A DNA stretch of 64,000 bases, taken from contig NZ_CP016793.1 of NCBI RefSeq assembly GCF_001701025.1, forward strand, positions 2,852,001 to 2,916,000, given 5' to 3'. The translations under genes and the position numbers were made by a program. Origin of the DNA: Lentzea guizhouensis (GTDB taxonomy: Bacteria > Actinomycetota > Actinomycetes > Mycobacteriales > Pseudonocardiaceae). Below are positions 25,530-33,106 of this stretch, one piece after another (the first letter of the stretch is position 1; every line of letters starts with the position of its first letter). The notes beneath the pieces are model-generated. The model did no database searches. It was not told the DNA's origin and saw nothing but the letters and a program-made list of their open reading frames with translations.

Positions 25530-27533
25530 ATGAGCACTCCGCGACTGCTCTCAAACCGCTACGAACTGGGTGAGACCCTCGGCTACGGTGGCATGTCCGA
25601 GGTTCACAAAGGGCGGGACGTCCGGCTCGGCAGAGACGTGGCGATCAAGGTGCTGCGCGCTGACCTCGCCCGCGACGCCCAGTTCCAGGAGCGGTTCCGG
25701 CGGGAGGCGCAGAACTCGGCAGCTCTGAACCACCCGGCGATCGTCGCCGTCTACGACACCGGCGAGACGCAGACCGAGTACGGCCCGCTGCCCTACATCG
25801 TGATGGAGTTCGTCGACGGGCGGACGTTGCGCGACATCGTGAAGACGCAGGGCCCGCTGTCGGGCAAGCGCGCGATGGAGGTCATGGCCGACGTCTCGGC
25901 CGCGCTCGACTTCAGCCACCGGCACGGCATCGTCCACCGCGACGTGAAGCCGGCCAACGTGATGATCACCAAGTCCGGCGCCGTGAAGGTGATGGACTTT
26001 GGCATCGCCCGTGCCCTGCACGACGGTCAGGCCGCGGTCACCCAGACCGCCGCGGTGATCGGCACGGCCCAGTACCTGTCGCCGGAGCAGGCGCGCGGTG
26101 AGTCCGTCGACGCGCGTTCCGACGTCTACGCGGCCGGCTGCGTGCTGTTCGAGCTGCTGACCGGTGAGCCGCCGTTCACCGGTGACTCCCCCGTCGCCGT
26201 CGCCTACCAGCACGTGCGGGAGGACCCGAAGGCCCCGTCGTCGCTGAACCCGAAGGTGTCGCCGCAGCTCGACGCGATCGTGCTGAAGGCGATGGCGAAG
26301 GGCCCGGCGAACCGCTACCAGTCGGCCGCCGAGATGCGTGCGGACCTGGTGCGCGTGCTGTCCGGCCAGCGCCCGTCCGCCCCGGCCGTGATGACGGCCG
26401 AGGACCGCACGGCCGTGATGAACGAGCAGGCCCGCGCCCCGCGCACGCAGACGATCAACGGCGGCGGTCGGCACCGTCCCGCGGCGTTGAAGTCGGAGCC
26501 GGACGACGACTACGACCCGGTCGCGGACGAGGAAGACGACCGCCGCGCCAAGCGCAAGAAGACCATCATGATCGCGTTGGTGGTCGTCCTGTGCATCGCC
26601 GTGCTCGGCCTGGCCGCGTGGATCACCACCAGCCTGATGAACTCCTCCGGCAGCGACGACCCCCAGAAGGTGTCCGTGCCCGCGGTCGTCGGCATGGAGC
26701 CGTTGCTGGCCAACGACAAGCTCACCCAGGCCGGTCTGAAGCCGAAGCAGGAGCTCGTCCCCTGCGAGCCGGGCCCGAACGGTGCGGCCGCGGCGTGCAC
26801 GGCCGAGCAGATCGGCAAGGTCCTGGGCACGAACCCGACCGAGGGCACCACGCTCGTCAAGGGCACCGAGGTCCTCGTCCGGGTGGGCTCGCCGCCCGGT
26901 GAGGGCACCGTGCCCGACCTGACCGGCAAGTCGCCGACCGAGGCCCAGCAGATCCTGGACAAGGACCCGAACGGCTTCAAGGTGCAGCAGAGCGACCAGT
27001 TGATCGAGACCGACGAGGCCGCCAAGGTCGGCAAGGTCGTGCAGCAGAACCCGTCGGTCGGCCTGAAGCTGAAGAAGGGTGGCACGATCACCATCAGCCT
27101 CGGCAAGGCACCGGACAAGCAGAACGTGCCCGGTGTGGTCGGTGACGACGTGAACGACGCGCGGCAGACCCTCGAAGGCTCCGGCTTCAAGGTCAACGTG
27201 CAGCCGGTGGACAGCGCGAAGCCGCTGAACGAGGTCCTCAAGCAGGACCCGGCGCCGAACACCAAGGCAGCCAAGGACACCACGGTCACGTTGCAGGTCT
27301 CGAAGGGCAACCTGTTCGAGATGCCCGACCTGACCGGCCTGTCCGCGAAGGACGCCGAGGCCCGGCTGCGCCAGCTCGGCTGGAACGGCAACTTCAACGA
27401 GGACGACCAGCAGGTGAGCAACCCGCAGCAGGACAAGAAGGTCATCGGCCAGTCCGTGCAGAAGGGTCAGGCCATCACCAAGGGCCAGGCGATCACGGTG
27501 AACGTCGGCAAGTTCGGCATCATCACGAGCTAG
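25530..27533 (+). CDS. pknB: PknB: Ser/Thr kinase with four PASTA domains
   Basis: 667 aa. Kinase domain 8-270 with GYGGMSEVHKG, VAIKVL, HRDVKPANVMI, DFGIARAL and VIGTAQYLSPEQARG. A charged juxtamembrane segment with threonines follows (DRTAVMNEQ, RTQTING). Membrane helix about 348-370. Four PASTA units begin VSVPAVVGM, GTVPDLTGK, QNVPGVVGD and FEMPDLTGL. PASTA repeats sense lipid II/muropeptides and localise the kinase. The likely cytoplasmic targets encoded here are FhaA, CwlM and CrgA/CwsA partners. Last gene of the operon, closed by a strong terminator. Confidence 0.97.
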   Translation: MSTPRLLSNRYELGETLGYGGMSEVHKGRDVRLGRDVAIKVLRADLARDAQFQERFRREAQNSAALNHPAIVAVYDTGETQTEYGPLPYIVMEFVDGRTLRDIVKTQGPLSGKRAMEVMADVSAALDFSHRHGIVHRDVKPANVMITKSGAVKVMDFGIARALHDGQAAVTQTAAVIGTAQYLSPEQARGESVDARSDVYAAGCVLFELLTGEPPFTGDSPVAVAYQHVREDPKAPSSLNPKVSPQLDAIVLKAMAKGPANRYQSAAEMRADLVRVLSGQRPSAPAVMTAEDRTAVMNEQARAPRTQTINGGGRHRPAALKSEPDDDYDPVADEEDDRRAKRKKTIMIALVVVLCIAVLGLAAWITTSLMNSSGSDDPQKVSVPAVVGMEPLLANDKLTQAGLKPKQELVPCEPGPNGAAAACTAEQIGKVLGTNPTEGTTLVKGTEVLVRVGSPPGEGTVPDLTGKSPTEAQQILDKDPNGFKVQQSDQLIETDEAAKVGKVVQQNPSVGLKLKKGGTITISLGKAPDKQNVPGVVGDDVNDARQTLEGSGFKVNVQPVDSAKPLNEVLKQDPAPNTKAAKDTTVTLQVSKGNLFEMPDLTGLSAKDAEARLRQLGWNGNFNEDDQQVSNPQQDKKVIGQSVQKGQAITKGQAITVNVGKFGIITS

Positions 27534-27544
27534 CTCTCGTGAGC

Positions 27545-27587
27545 AGCAGAAAGGGGCGGCTCCTCCTGGGAGCCGCCCCTTTCTGCT
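27545..27587. terminator. Bidirectional terminator between pknB and trpG
   Basis: AGCAGAAAGGGGCGGCTCC and GGAGCCGCCCCTTTCTGCT form a perfect 19-bp stem with loop TCCTG. It separates the convergent pknB and trpG genes. Confidence 0.85.
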
Positions 27588-27593
27588 TCCGTC

Positions 27594-28235
27594 CTACTGC
27601 CTGGCTGCCGCGGCGAGCGTGCGCATGCCGTTCTCCAGCTGCGCGACCGTCGCCTCGGGAACCTCGAAGCCGCAGACCTTCAGCCAGTTGGCGAGCATCC
27701 GGTGGCCGCCGTCGGTGAGCACCGACTCGGGGTGGAACTGCACGCCCTCGACCGGGAGCTCCTTGTGGCGCATGGCCATCACGATGCCGGTCTCGGTCTT
27801 GCCGGTGACCTCGAACTCGGCGGAGATCGTCTCCGGCAGCACCGTCAGCGAGTGGTAGCGCGTCGCGATGAACGGCTTCGGCACGCCGTCCAGCACACCC
27901 TTGCCCTCGTGGAAGACGATGCTCGTCTTGCCGTGCAGGAGCTCCGGCGCGCGGTCGACCGTGCCGCCCCACACCACGCCGATCGCCTGGTGACCGAGGC
28001 AGACGCCGAAGACGGGCTTGCCGGTGTCGGCGCACTTCTTGATGACGTCGATGCTCGAGCCGGCGCGTTCAGGAGTCCCGGGACCGGGGCTCACCAGCAC
28101 GCCGTCGACGCCGTCGATTTCGTTGAGGTCCACCTCGTCGTTGCGCCGCACGACGCACTCGGCCCCGAGCTGGGCCAGGTACTGGACGAGGTTGTAGACG
28201 AAGCTGTCGTAGTTGTCGACCACGAGCACGCGCAT
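27594..28235 (-). CDS. trpG: Glutamine amidotransferase, anthranilate/aminodeoxychorismate synthase component II
   Basis: 213 aa, ATG. Class I glutamine amidotransferase: VDNYDSFVYNLVQYL at the start, oxyanion region SPGPGTPERAG, nucleophile Cys in FGVCLGHQAIG (about residue 80) and the His-Glu pair in VQFHPESVLT. It supplies ammonia to a chorismate-using partner (TrpE or PabB), which is not in the window. Since component II genes serve both tryptophan and folate pathways, the pabA role is equally possible. The location beside pknB is conserved with Mycobacterium (Rv0013). Its start is 49 bp from the iron box in front of fprA. Confidence 0.9.
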   Translation of the reverse strand: MRVLVVDNYDSFVYNLVQYLAQLGAECVVRRNDEVDLNEIDGVDGVLVSPGPGTPERAGSSIDVIKKCADTGKPVFGVCLGHQAIGVVWGGTVDRAPELLHGKTSIVFHEGKGVLDGVPKPFIATRYHSLTVLPETISAEFEVTGKTETGIVMAMRHKELPVEGVQFHPESVLTDGGHRMLANWLKVCGFEVPEATVAQLENGMRTLAAAARQ

Positions 28236-28283
28236 GGACAGAGCCTAGTCGGTCTCGTCGAGTGAGTTAGCTCTCGTCATCAT

Positions 28284-28302
28284 TGAGGTAAGGCTATCCT
28301 AA
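28284..28302. promoter_or_regulatory. Iron box (IdeR/DmdR-type operator)
   Basis: TGAGGTAAGGCTATCCTAA matches the 19-bp DtxR/IdeR consensus TWAGGTWAGSCTWACCTWA at 17 positions (mismatches at 2 and 14). It ends 10 bp before the fprA-like start codon. Iron-loaded IdeR would block initiation there, predicting induction of the reductase in iron limitation. Confidence 0.8.
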
Positions 28303-28312
28303 AATAGGTGTC

Positions 28313-29656
28313 ATGAGTCGCCCCTTGCGCGTCGCTGTCATCGGCGCGGGTCCGGCCGGTGTCTACGCGGCCGACATCCTCACCAAGTCCGACGTCGACG
28401 TGCAGATCGACCTCTTCGAGAAGCTGCCGGCCCCGTACGGCCTGGTCCGCTACGGCGTCGCGCCTGACCACCCGCGGATCAAGGGCATCGTGACCGCGCT
28501 GCAGAAGGTGCTCGACAAGCCTTCCGTGCGGTTCTTCGGCAACGTCGAGTACGGCGTCGACGTCAAGCTCGACGACCTGCGCCAGTTCTACGACGCCGTG
28601 ATCTTCTCCACCGGCGCCTCCGCCGACCGCGAGCTCGACATCCCCGGCATCGACCTGCCCGGCAGCTTCGGTGCCGCCGACTTCGTGTCCTGGTACGACG
28701 GCCACCCGGACGTCCCGCGCACCTGGCCGCTGACCGCGTCGAAGGTCGCCGTCCTCGGCGTCGGCAACGTGGCGCTCGACGTCGCCCGCATCCTCGCGAA
28801 GACCGCCGACGAGCTGCTCGTCACCGAGATCCCCGCCAACGTCCACGAGGATCTCGCGCAGTCGCCGGTCACCGACGTGCACGTGTTCGGCCGCCGCGGC
28901 CCTGCCCAGGCGAAGTTCACGCCCCTGGAGCTGCGCGAGCTCGACCACTCGCCCAACGTCGAGGTGATCGTGCACGCGGAGGGCATCGAGTTCGACGAGG
29001 CCTCGATGCACGCGATCCGCACCAACAAGCAGGTCGAGATGATCGTGAAGACCCTGCAGGAGTGGGCGATCCGCGACGTCGGCAACCGCCCCCGCCGCCT
29101 GCACCTGCACTTCCTCGAGGCCCCGGTCGAGGTGCTCGGCGCCGACCACGTCACCGGCCTGCGCACCGAGACCCAGGAGCTCACCGGTGACGGCGGCGTC
29201 CGCGGCACCGGCCAGTTCACCGACTGGGACGTCCAGGCCGTCTACCGCGCGGTCGGCTACCTCTCCACCCACCTCGCCGACATCCCGTTCGACCACGTCT
29301 CCGGCACCGTCCCGCACCTGGCCGGCCGCGTGCTCGACCTCGACGAGGTCCCCATGCCCGGCGTCTACGTCACGGGCTGGATCAAGCGGGGCCCGATCGG
29401 TCTCATCGGCCACACCAAGGGCGACGCCCTCGAGACCGTCACCAGCCTCCTCGACGACGCCGCGGTCCTCCCCCAGGCCACCTCGCCCTCGCCGGACGCC
29501 GTCGTGCAGTTCCTCGAACAGCGCGCCATCCCGTTCGTCACCAACGAGGGCTGGCAGAAGCTCGACGCCCACGAGATCGCGCTGGGCGCCGCCCAGGGCC
29601 GCGACCGCGTGAAGGTCGTGCCGCGCGAGGAGATGACCTCCATCTCGAACGGCTGA
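28313..29656 (+). CDS. fprA: FprA-type ferredoxin/adrenodoxin NADP reductase
   Basis: 447 aa, ATG. FAD site VAVIGAGPAGVYAADIL at residues 7-23, NADP site VAVLGVGNVALDVARIL at 144-160 with the GRRGPAQAKFTPLELREL segment, and the conserved C-terminal YVTGWIKRGPIGLIGHTKGDA. This is the adrenodoxin-reductase-like family, which passes electrons from NADPH to ferredoxins, for cytochrome P450s or Fe-S/iron release. The last 60 residues after the family core are an extra tail (VVQFLEQRAIPFVTNEGWQKL) as in several actinobacterial members. The iron box directly upstream links it to iron homeostasis. Confidence 0.92.
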   Translation: MSRPLRVAVIGAGPAGVYAADILTKSDVDVQIDLFEKLPAPYGLVRYGVAPDHPRIKGIVTALQKVLDKPSVRFFGNVEYGVDVKLDDLRQFYDAVIFSTGASADRELDIPGIDLPGSFGAADFVSWYDGHPDVPRTWPLTASKVAVLGVGNVALDVARILAKTADELLVTEIPANVHEDLAQSPVTDVHVFGRRGPAQAKFTPLELRELDHSPNVEVIVHAEGIEFDEASMHAIRTNKQVEMIVKTLQEWAIRDVGNRPRRLHLHFLEAPVEVLGADHVTGLRTETQELTGDGGVRGTGQFTDWDVQAVYRAVGYLSTHLADIPFDHVSGTVPHLAGRVLDLDEVPMPGVYVTGWIKRGPIGLIGHTKGDALETVTSLLDDAAVLPQATSPSPDAVVQFLEQRAIPFVTNEGWQKLDAHEIALGAAQGRDRVKVVPREEMTSISNG

Positions 29657-29670
29657 CCGCCGTTCTCCGA

Positions 29671-29707
29671 TGAAGCCGCCACCGCGGTGGGCGCGGTGGC
29701 GGCTTCA
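29671..29707. terminator. Terminator after fprA
   Basis: TGAAGCCGCCACCGC and GCGGTGGCGGCTTCA form a perfect 15-bp stem with a 7-nt loop, 15 bp after the fprA stop. No long T-run. Confidence 0.75.
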
Positions 29708-29727
29708 GCTATATCGGTGGCTCGCAT

Positions 29728-30204
29728 GTGGACACTGGTTGCGTGGACCCCGACCCCGACCTCGCCGCCCGCCTGACCCGTTTCAACGCCGACCTCGCCG
29801 ACGGCAACCTCGAGTCCGGCGACACCGTCGGCTTCGCGTGCGACCTGCTGGTGGCCGGCCTCGACACCCCGGCGATGCGGGAGCTGGCCGGTGAGCCGCC
29901 GGTCCAGCAGCGCGCGTCCGAGACCTATGACCTGGCGCAGCAGATGCTCGTCGAGCTCGGCGTCGAGCTGATGGACCGCGAGCGGGCCGACTGGTTCCTC
30001 GGGCGGGAGGCCGCGCGCAAGGTCCTGGCCGGGGCGCCCCGGTCCGAGTGGGACGGCCACACCTTCCGCATCACGCTCCAGTTCTCCCGCGACGACGACG
30101 AGGTCTACTGGGCACTCGCCCGCTACGACAGCGACCCGGAACCGTTCCTCGCCTACGCGCGCGAGTACGTCCGGATGGCCGACGAACGGCTGGGTGCACC
30201 GTGA
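29728..30204 (+). CDS. Hypothetical protein, first of a tandem paralogue pair
   Basis: 158 aa from GTG 29728 (alternative GTG 29743), not recognised. Helical, acidic, no membrane segment. The segment ACDLLVAGLDTPAMRELAGE near residue 40 is almost repeated in the next gene (ACDLLVAGIETPAIAELAGE). The C-terminal parts also align in layout (ADWFLGREAARKVLAG versus AEWVDLREIARGVIAG). A possible -10 TATATC lies at 29711. The pair overlaps by 4 bp (GTGA). It interrupts the order conserved between trpG and crgA in relatives, so it is a lineage-specific insertion. Small ACDLL-type proteins of this kind recur in actinomycetes without known function. Confidence 0.65.
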   Translation: MDTGCVDPDPDLAARLTRFNADLADGNLESGDTVGFACDLLVAGLDTPAMRELAGEPPVQQRASETYDLAQQMLVELGVELMDRERADWFLGREAARKVLAGAPRSEWDGHTFRITLQFSRDDDEVYWALARYDSDPEPFLAYAREYVRMADERLGAP

Positions 30205-30662
30205 ACGCCGAGCTGCGCGAACGTTTGCTGCTCCTCAACGCCGGTCTGCCGTCGTGCTACGGCGAGGAGGCGGTCTGGCTCGCGTGCGACCTGCTGGTCG
30301 CCGGGATCGAGACGCCGGCGATCGCCGAACTGGCCGGTGAGTCGCCGGCGCGGCTGACCGACGGCGAGGCGGCGCCGCTCGTCGACCGCGTGCTGGCCGA
30401 GCTCGGCATCCCGCGGTTGACCGAGGAGCAGGCCGAGTGGGTGGACCTGCGGGAGATCGCGCGCGGCGTCATCGCCGGCGGCAGGCAGGTCGAGCACTGG
30501 GCGTGCTGCGACGTGTCCCTGATCGCCGAGCGGTGGGGCGGCGACCAGCTCTGGCCGCTGATCGAGGCGGTCGGCTACGAGCCGGGGCCGGTCGACCCGC
30601 GCGTGCTGCAGCTGCTCCGCGAGTTCGTGGAGGTCGCCGATCAGCGCATCACTCGGTGGTGA
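30201..30662 (+). CDS. Hypothetical protein, second tandem paralogue
   Basis: 153 aa, GTG overlapping the previous stop. Shares the ACDLLVAG.[DE]TPA...LAGE core and the following helix with its neighbour. It has diverged at the end, where two adjacent cysteines (HWACCDVSLIAERWGG) replace the FRITLQFSRDDDEVYW strand of the first copy. Both end with a helix containing F/Y-V-x-[VM]-AD-[EQ]RI/L. The gene's last 14 bp overlap the end of the convergent 51-aa membrane protein gene. Function unknown. Confidence 0.65.
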   Translation: MNAELRERLLLLNAGLPSCYGEEAVWLACDLLVAGIETPAIAELAGESPARLTDGEAAPLVDRVLAELGIPRLTEEQAEWVDLREIARGVIAGGRQVEHWACCDVSLIAERWGGDQLWPLIEAVGYEPGPVDPRVLQLLREFVEVADQRITRW

Positions 30663-30804
30663 CGTTGTTGAACGGCAGCAGCGGTTCCGCCCACGGGAAC
30701 ACCACGAACATCAGCAGCGCCACTACGGCCAGGACCAGGACGACCGCCTCGATGACGCGCAGGAACAGCGGGCCCGGAAGGTGCCGCCAGATCCAGCTGT
30801 ACAT
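30649..30804 (-). CDS. 51-aa single-pass membrane protein coupled to sortase
   Basis: 51 aa: an amphipathic start MYSWIWRHLPGPLFLRV, then one hydrophobic helix (IEAVVLVLAVVALLMFVVFPW) and a short tail ending NNVTTE. The ATG overlaps the stop of the class E sortase gene (ATGA), so translation is coupled. Such tiny proteins accompany class E sortases near crgA in many actinobacteria. A role as sortase accessory or membrane scaffold is inferred only from coupling. Its end overlaps the convergent paralogue gene by 14 bp. Confidence 0.8.
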   Translation of the reverse strand: MYSWIWRHLPGPLFLRVIEAVVLVLAVVALLMFVVFPWAEPLLPFNNVTTE

Positions 30805-32075
30805 CAGGCCTCCGTCATCTCGGGCGGCACGAAGCCGTCGGCGACCGGGTAGCTCTTGGTCTCGACCGCGTGCACGATCAGGCGCTGCTTGTCGGAGAAG
30901 CGCGGGTGGCAGGTGGTCAGGGTGAGCAGGCGGGCCTGCTGCTCGGCCGGCACCGCCGCGGCCGTCTGGTACGGCACGGGGGCGATGACCTCGCCCTGGC
31001 TGGGCAGCACGATCTCCTGGCCGACGGTCTTGGCGTAGGCGTCGCCGAGCGTCGTCGACAGCGGGGCGATGCCGGCGCAGGCGGGTTCTTTGGCCTTCGG
31101 GTTCGAGGCCCAGCCGGCGACCTCGGACTTCATCGGCAGGACGCGGTAGACGAACCACTGGGTCTGGGTCTGCACCACGATGGCGTTGCAGGACTCCAGC
31201 AGGTCGAGGTCGTTGAACGGCGCACCCTTGCCGACGCGGTGACCGGCGATGGAGAAGTTGCCGGGCTCGCCGGGCTGCGCGGTGTCCTTGTAGTGGCCGG
31301 GGCCGATCTCGAGGTGCTTGTCGGTGGTGCCCTCGACCACGGAGAACTTCCAGTCGCTGCCGAAGACCGGGATGTACATCTTCGCGAAGGCCTTGCCCTC
31401 GATGAGGTTGAGCTTCGCCTGCCGGTTCGGGTCGGCGGCCGGGGGCGGCGTGACGGTGTTCGCGTTCCACTCGGAGTCGAGCGCCGCGGTGACCTCGTCC
31501 TGCTTCTGCGCGGAGAACAGGTCGGTCACGTAGACCTCGTAGACGACGAACAGCAGGACGACGAGACCCATCGTGATGAGCGCCTCGCCAAAGCCGCGGA
31601 CGGCCTTGCGGCGGAAGCTCTCCGGCGGGAGGGCGTCCTTGCCGTCCTTGCCGTCTTCGTCGTAGTACTCGTCGTCGTAGTAGTCGTCGTACTCGTCGTA
31701 GTCGTCCTCGACCTTCGGGATCACCTCGGTGGGCGGGTCGACCGGGCGGGGACGCGGACGTGGTGGCGGGCCCTGCGGACCGGGACGCCGGCCGTTCGGT
31801 GCACCTTGACGCATGCCCTGCGGCACCCCACCCGGAGGCGTCGGCGGCATTCCGCCAGGAGGCATGGGCGGCATTCCGCCAGGAGGCGTCGGCGGCGGGA
31901 CGGGACGGCGCGGCGGGGCGCCGGGCGGAGGCAGGCTTCCGGAGAAAGCGCTGGTGAACTGGGTGGCTTCCGCGGACGGCGACGGGTGCGGCGAGGGCGA
32001 CGACCGCACGTGGTGCAGGTCGTCACGACGGGGTGCAGGACGCCGTGGCGGCGGCTGCTGCGGTCCCGAGTTCAC
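30804..32075 (-). CDS. Class E sortase with long proline- and acid-rich cytoplasmic tail
   Basis: 423 aa, GTG start. Residues 1-150 are cytoplasmic and disordered: Pro/Gly/Met repeats (GGMPPMPPGGMPPTPPGG), then an Asp/Tyr cluster (DDYDEYDDYYDDEYYDED). A membrane helix follows at about 178-198. The sortase domain covers 245-415 with catalytic His in SIAGHRVGKG, Cys in LTLTTCHPRFSDKQRL and the Arg that follows. Class E enzymes recognise LAxTG-type signals and anchor proteins such as pili or chaplin-like surface proteins. No substrate gene lies nearby. The Pro-rich tail is much longer than in model sortases and could be a scaffold. Confidence 0.9.
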   Translation of the reverse strand: MNSGPQQPPPRRPAPRRDDLHHVRSSPSPHPSPSAEATQFTSAFSGSLPPPGAPPRRPVPPPTPPGGMPPMPPGGMPPTPPGGVPQGMRQGAPNGRRPGPQGPPPRPRPRPVDPPTEVIPKVEDDYDEYDDYYDDEYYDEDGKDGKDALPPESFRRKAVRGFGEALITMGLVVLLFVVYEVYVTDLFSAQKQDEVTAALDSEWNANTVTPPPAADPNRQAKLNLIEGKAFAKMYIPVFGSDWKFSVVEGTTDKHLEIGPGHYKDTAQPGEPGNFSIAGHRVGKGAPFNDLDLLESCNAIVVQTQTQWFVYRVLPMKSEVAGWASNPKAKEPACAGIAPLSTTLGDAYAKTVGQEIVLPSQGEVIAPVPYQTAAAVPAEQQARLLTLTTCHPRFSDKQRLIVHAVETKSYPVADGFVPPEMTEA

Positions 32076-32221
32076 CTGAGAACCTCCGGCCGGACTGTGA
32101 ACGGATTACAACTGCGTCTTGCCAGGTGGTTCGCTCACCACCTCGGCTACGTTAACGTGTCTGCTGAGTAGTGCACGTAAACTCGCGTCACTCACGGATA
32201 TCCACGTCAGGCGAGGACAGC

Positions 32222-32488
32222 ATGCCCAAGTCGAAGGTCCGGAAGAAGGCGGTCTACACCGCACCCACTGACCGCCGCACACCGGTCAAGGTCAAGGCAG
32301 CGGGGCCGTCTCACCCGGTCTACGTCGTCATCATGCTCGGCTTCATGCTGCTCGGCCTCGCGTGGCTCGTCGTGAACTACATCGCGGCCGAGAAGATCCC
32401 GTTCATGCTCGAGCTGGGTGCGTGGAACTTCGCCATCGGCTTCGCGCTGATGATCATCGGTCTCCTCATGACGATGCGCTGGCGGTAG
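32222..32488 (+). CDS. crgA: CrgA cell division protein
   Basis: 88 aa, ATG. Basic cytoplasmic start ([13 protein letters not shown]), then two membrane helices ([22 protein letters not shown] and [16 protein letters not shown]) joined by [15 protein letters not shown], the exact CrgA layout. CrgA recruits FtsI/FtsQ and stabilises the divisome in actinobacteria. Divergent from the sortase gene; followed by a terminator. Confidence 0.95.
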   Translation: MPKSKVRKKAVYTAPTDRRTPVKVKAAGPSHPVYVVIMLGFMLLGLAWLVVNYIAAEKIPFMLELGAWNFAIGFALMIIGLLMTMRWR

Positions 32489-32512
32489 TCCGCCCCTGCT
32501 ACGGCTGGTCAT

Positions 32513-32545
32513 CGTCGGCCCGGACGTCACACGTCCGGGCCGACG
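32513..32545 (+). terminator. Terminator after crgA
   Basis: CGTCGGCCCGGACGT and ACGTCCGGGCCGACG form a 15-bp perfect stem with loop CAC, followed by TTTGTT. Confidence 0.85.
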
Positions 32546-32614
32546 TTTGTTCGCACCGGGTTCACCTGGTTCATCTGCGCGCCACCGAAGCACACGGCTG
32601 TAAGTCATCCCCAT

Positions 32615-32685
32615 TGGGGACAACCCCTGTGGACAACTTTGCGCGAAATTGCACAAGCGCCGATCCCGCACTTCAGTTGTCCACA
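32615..32685. promoter_or_regulatory. Three DnaA boxes in the crgA-PH intergenic region
   Basis: TGGGGACAA (32615-32623; one base off), TGTGGACAA (32628-32636; perfect reverse of TTGTCCACA) and TTGTCCACA (32677-32685; perfect). They lie 24 bp upstream of the PH-domain gene start at the nearest edge, and about 14 kb from oriC. Candidate DnaA-controlled promoter or DnaA titration site. Confidence 0.65.
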
Positions 32686-32708
32686 ATTCATGCGGGACAC
32701 TCGATGGT

Positions 32709-33104
32709 GTGACTCGCTCCTGGTCCACGCCCGCGCCGCTCGTCGCCGTCGCCTGGGTGTCCGCCGCCCTGCTCGCCTTCGCCACGGTCATCACGACCGA
32801 GAACGCGGGCCGCCTGCTCATCGGACTGGCAACGCTGCTGGTCAGCTACCTCGCGGCGTTCGCGTCCCTCGCCAGGCCGAGGCTCAGCGCCGACGCCGAC
32901 GGGCTCGCCGTGCGCGGCTTCGCGAGCACCACGCACCTGCCGTGGCACGAGGTGAAGGTGAAGCTCCAGCACACCCGCAGGCTCGGGCGGGAACAGCAGA
33001 CATTGGAGCTCGACGCCGACGACCGTCTCGTGGTGCTCACGAAACTGGACCTCGGCGCCGATCCGGAAGAAGTGGCGAGTGTGCTGCACGCACTGCGCCC
33101 GTGA
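32709..33104 (+). CDS. PH-domain membrane protein (Rv0010c-like)
   Basis: 131 aa, GTG. Two N-terminal membrane helices (PLVAVAWVSAALLAFATVI and LLIGLATLLVSYLAAFASL), then a bacterial PH-like beta domain (LSADADGLAVRGFASTTHLPWHEVKVKLQHTRRLGREQQTLEL, quoted partly) and a C-terminal helix. The location between crgA and the rhomboid gene matches Rv0010c of Mycobacterium. The family role is unknown; PH_6/DUF2581-type proteins are thought membrane-associated. Three DnaA boxes lie in its promoter region. It is convergent with the rhomboid gene, 2 bp apart. Confidence 0.85.
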   Translation: MTRSWSTPAPLVAVAWVSAALLAFATVITTENAGRLLIGLATLLVSYLAAFASLARPRLSADADGLAVRGFASTTHLPWHEVKVKLQHTRRLGREQQTLELDADDRLVVLTKLDLGADPEEVASVLHALRP

Positions 33105-33106
33105 AT

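Noticed and set aside
29226..29240. Possible early-start variants of fprA or a second iron box
   Set aside because: Nothing beyond the 28284 box scores well by eye.
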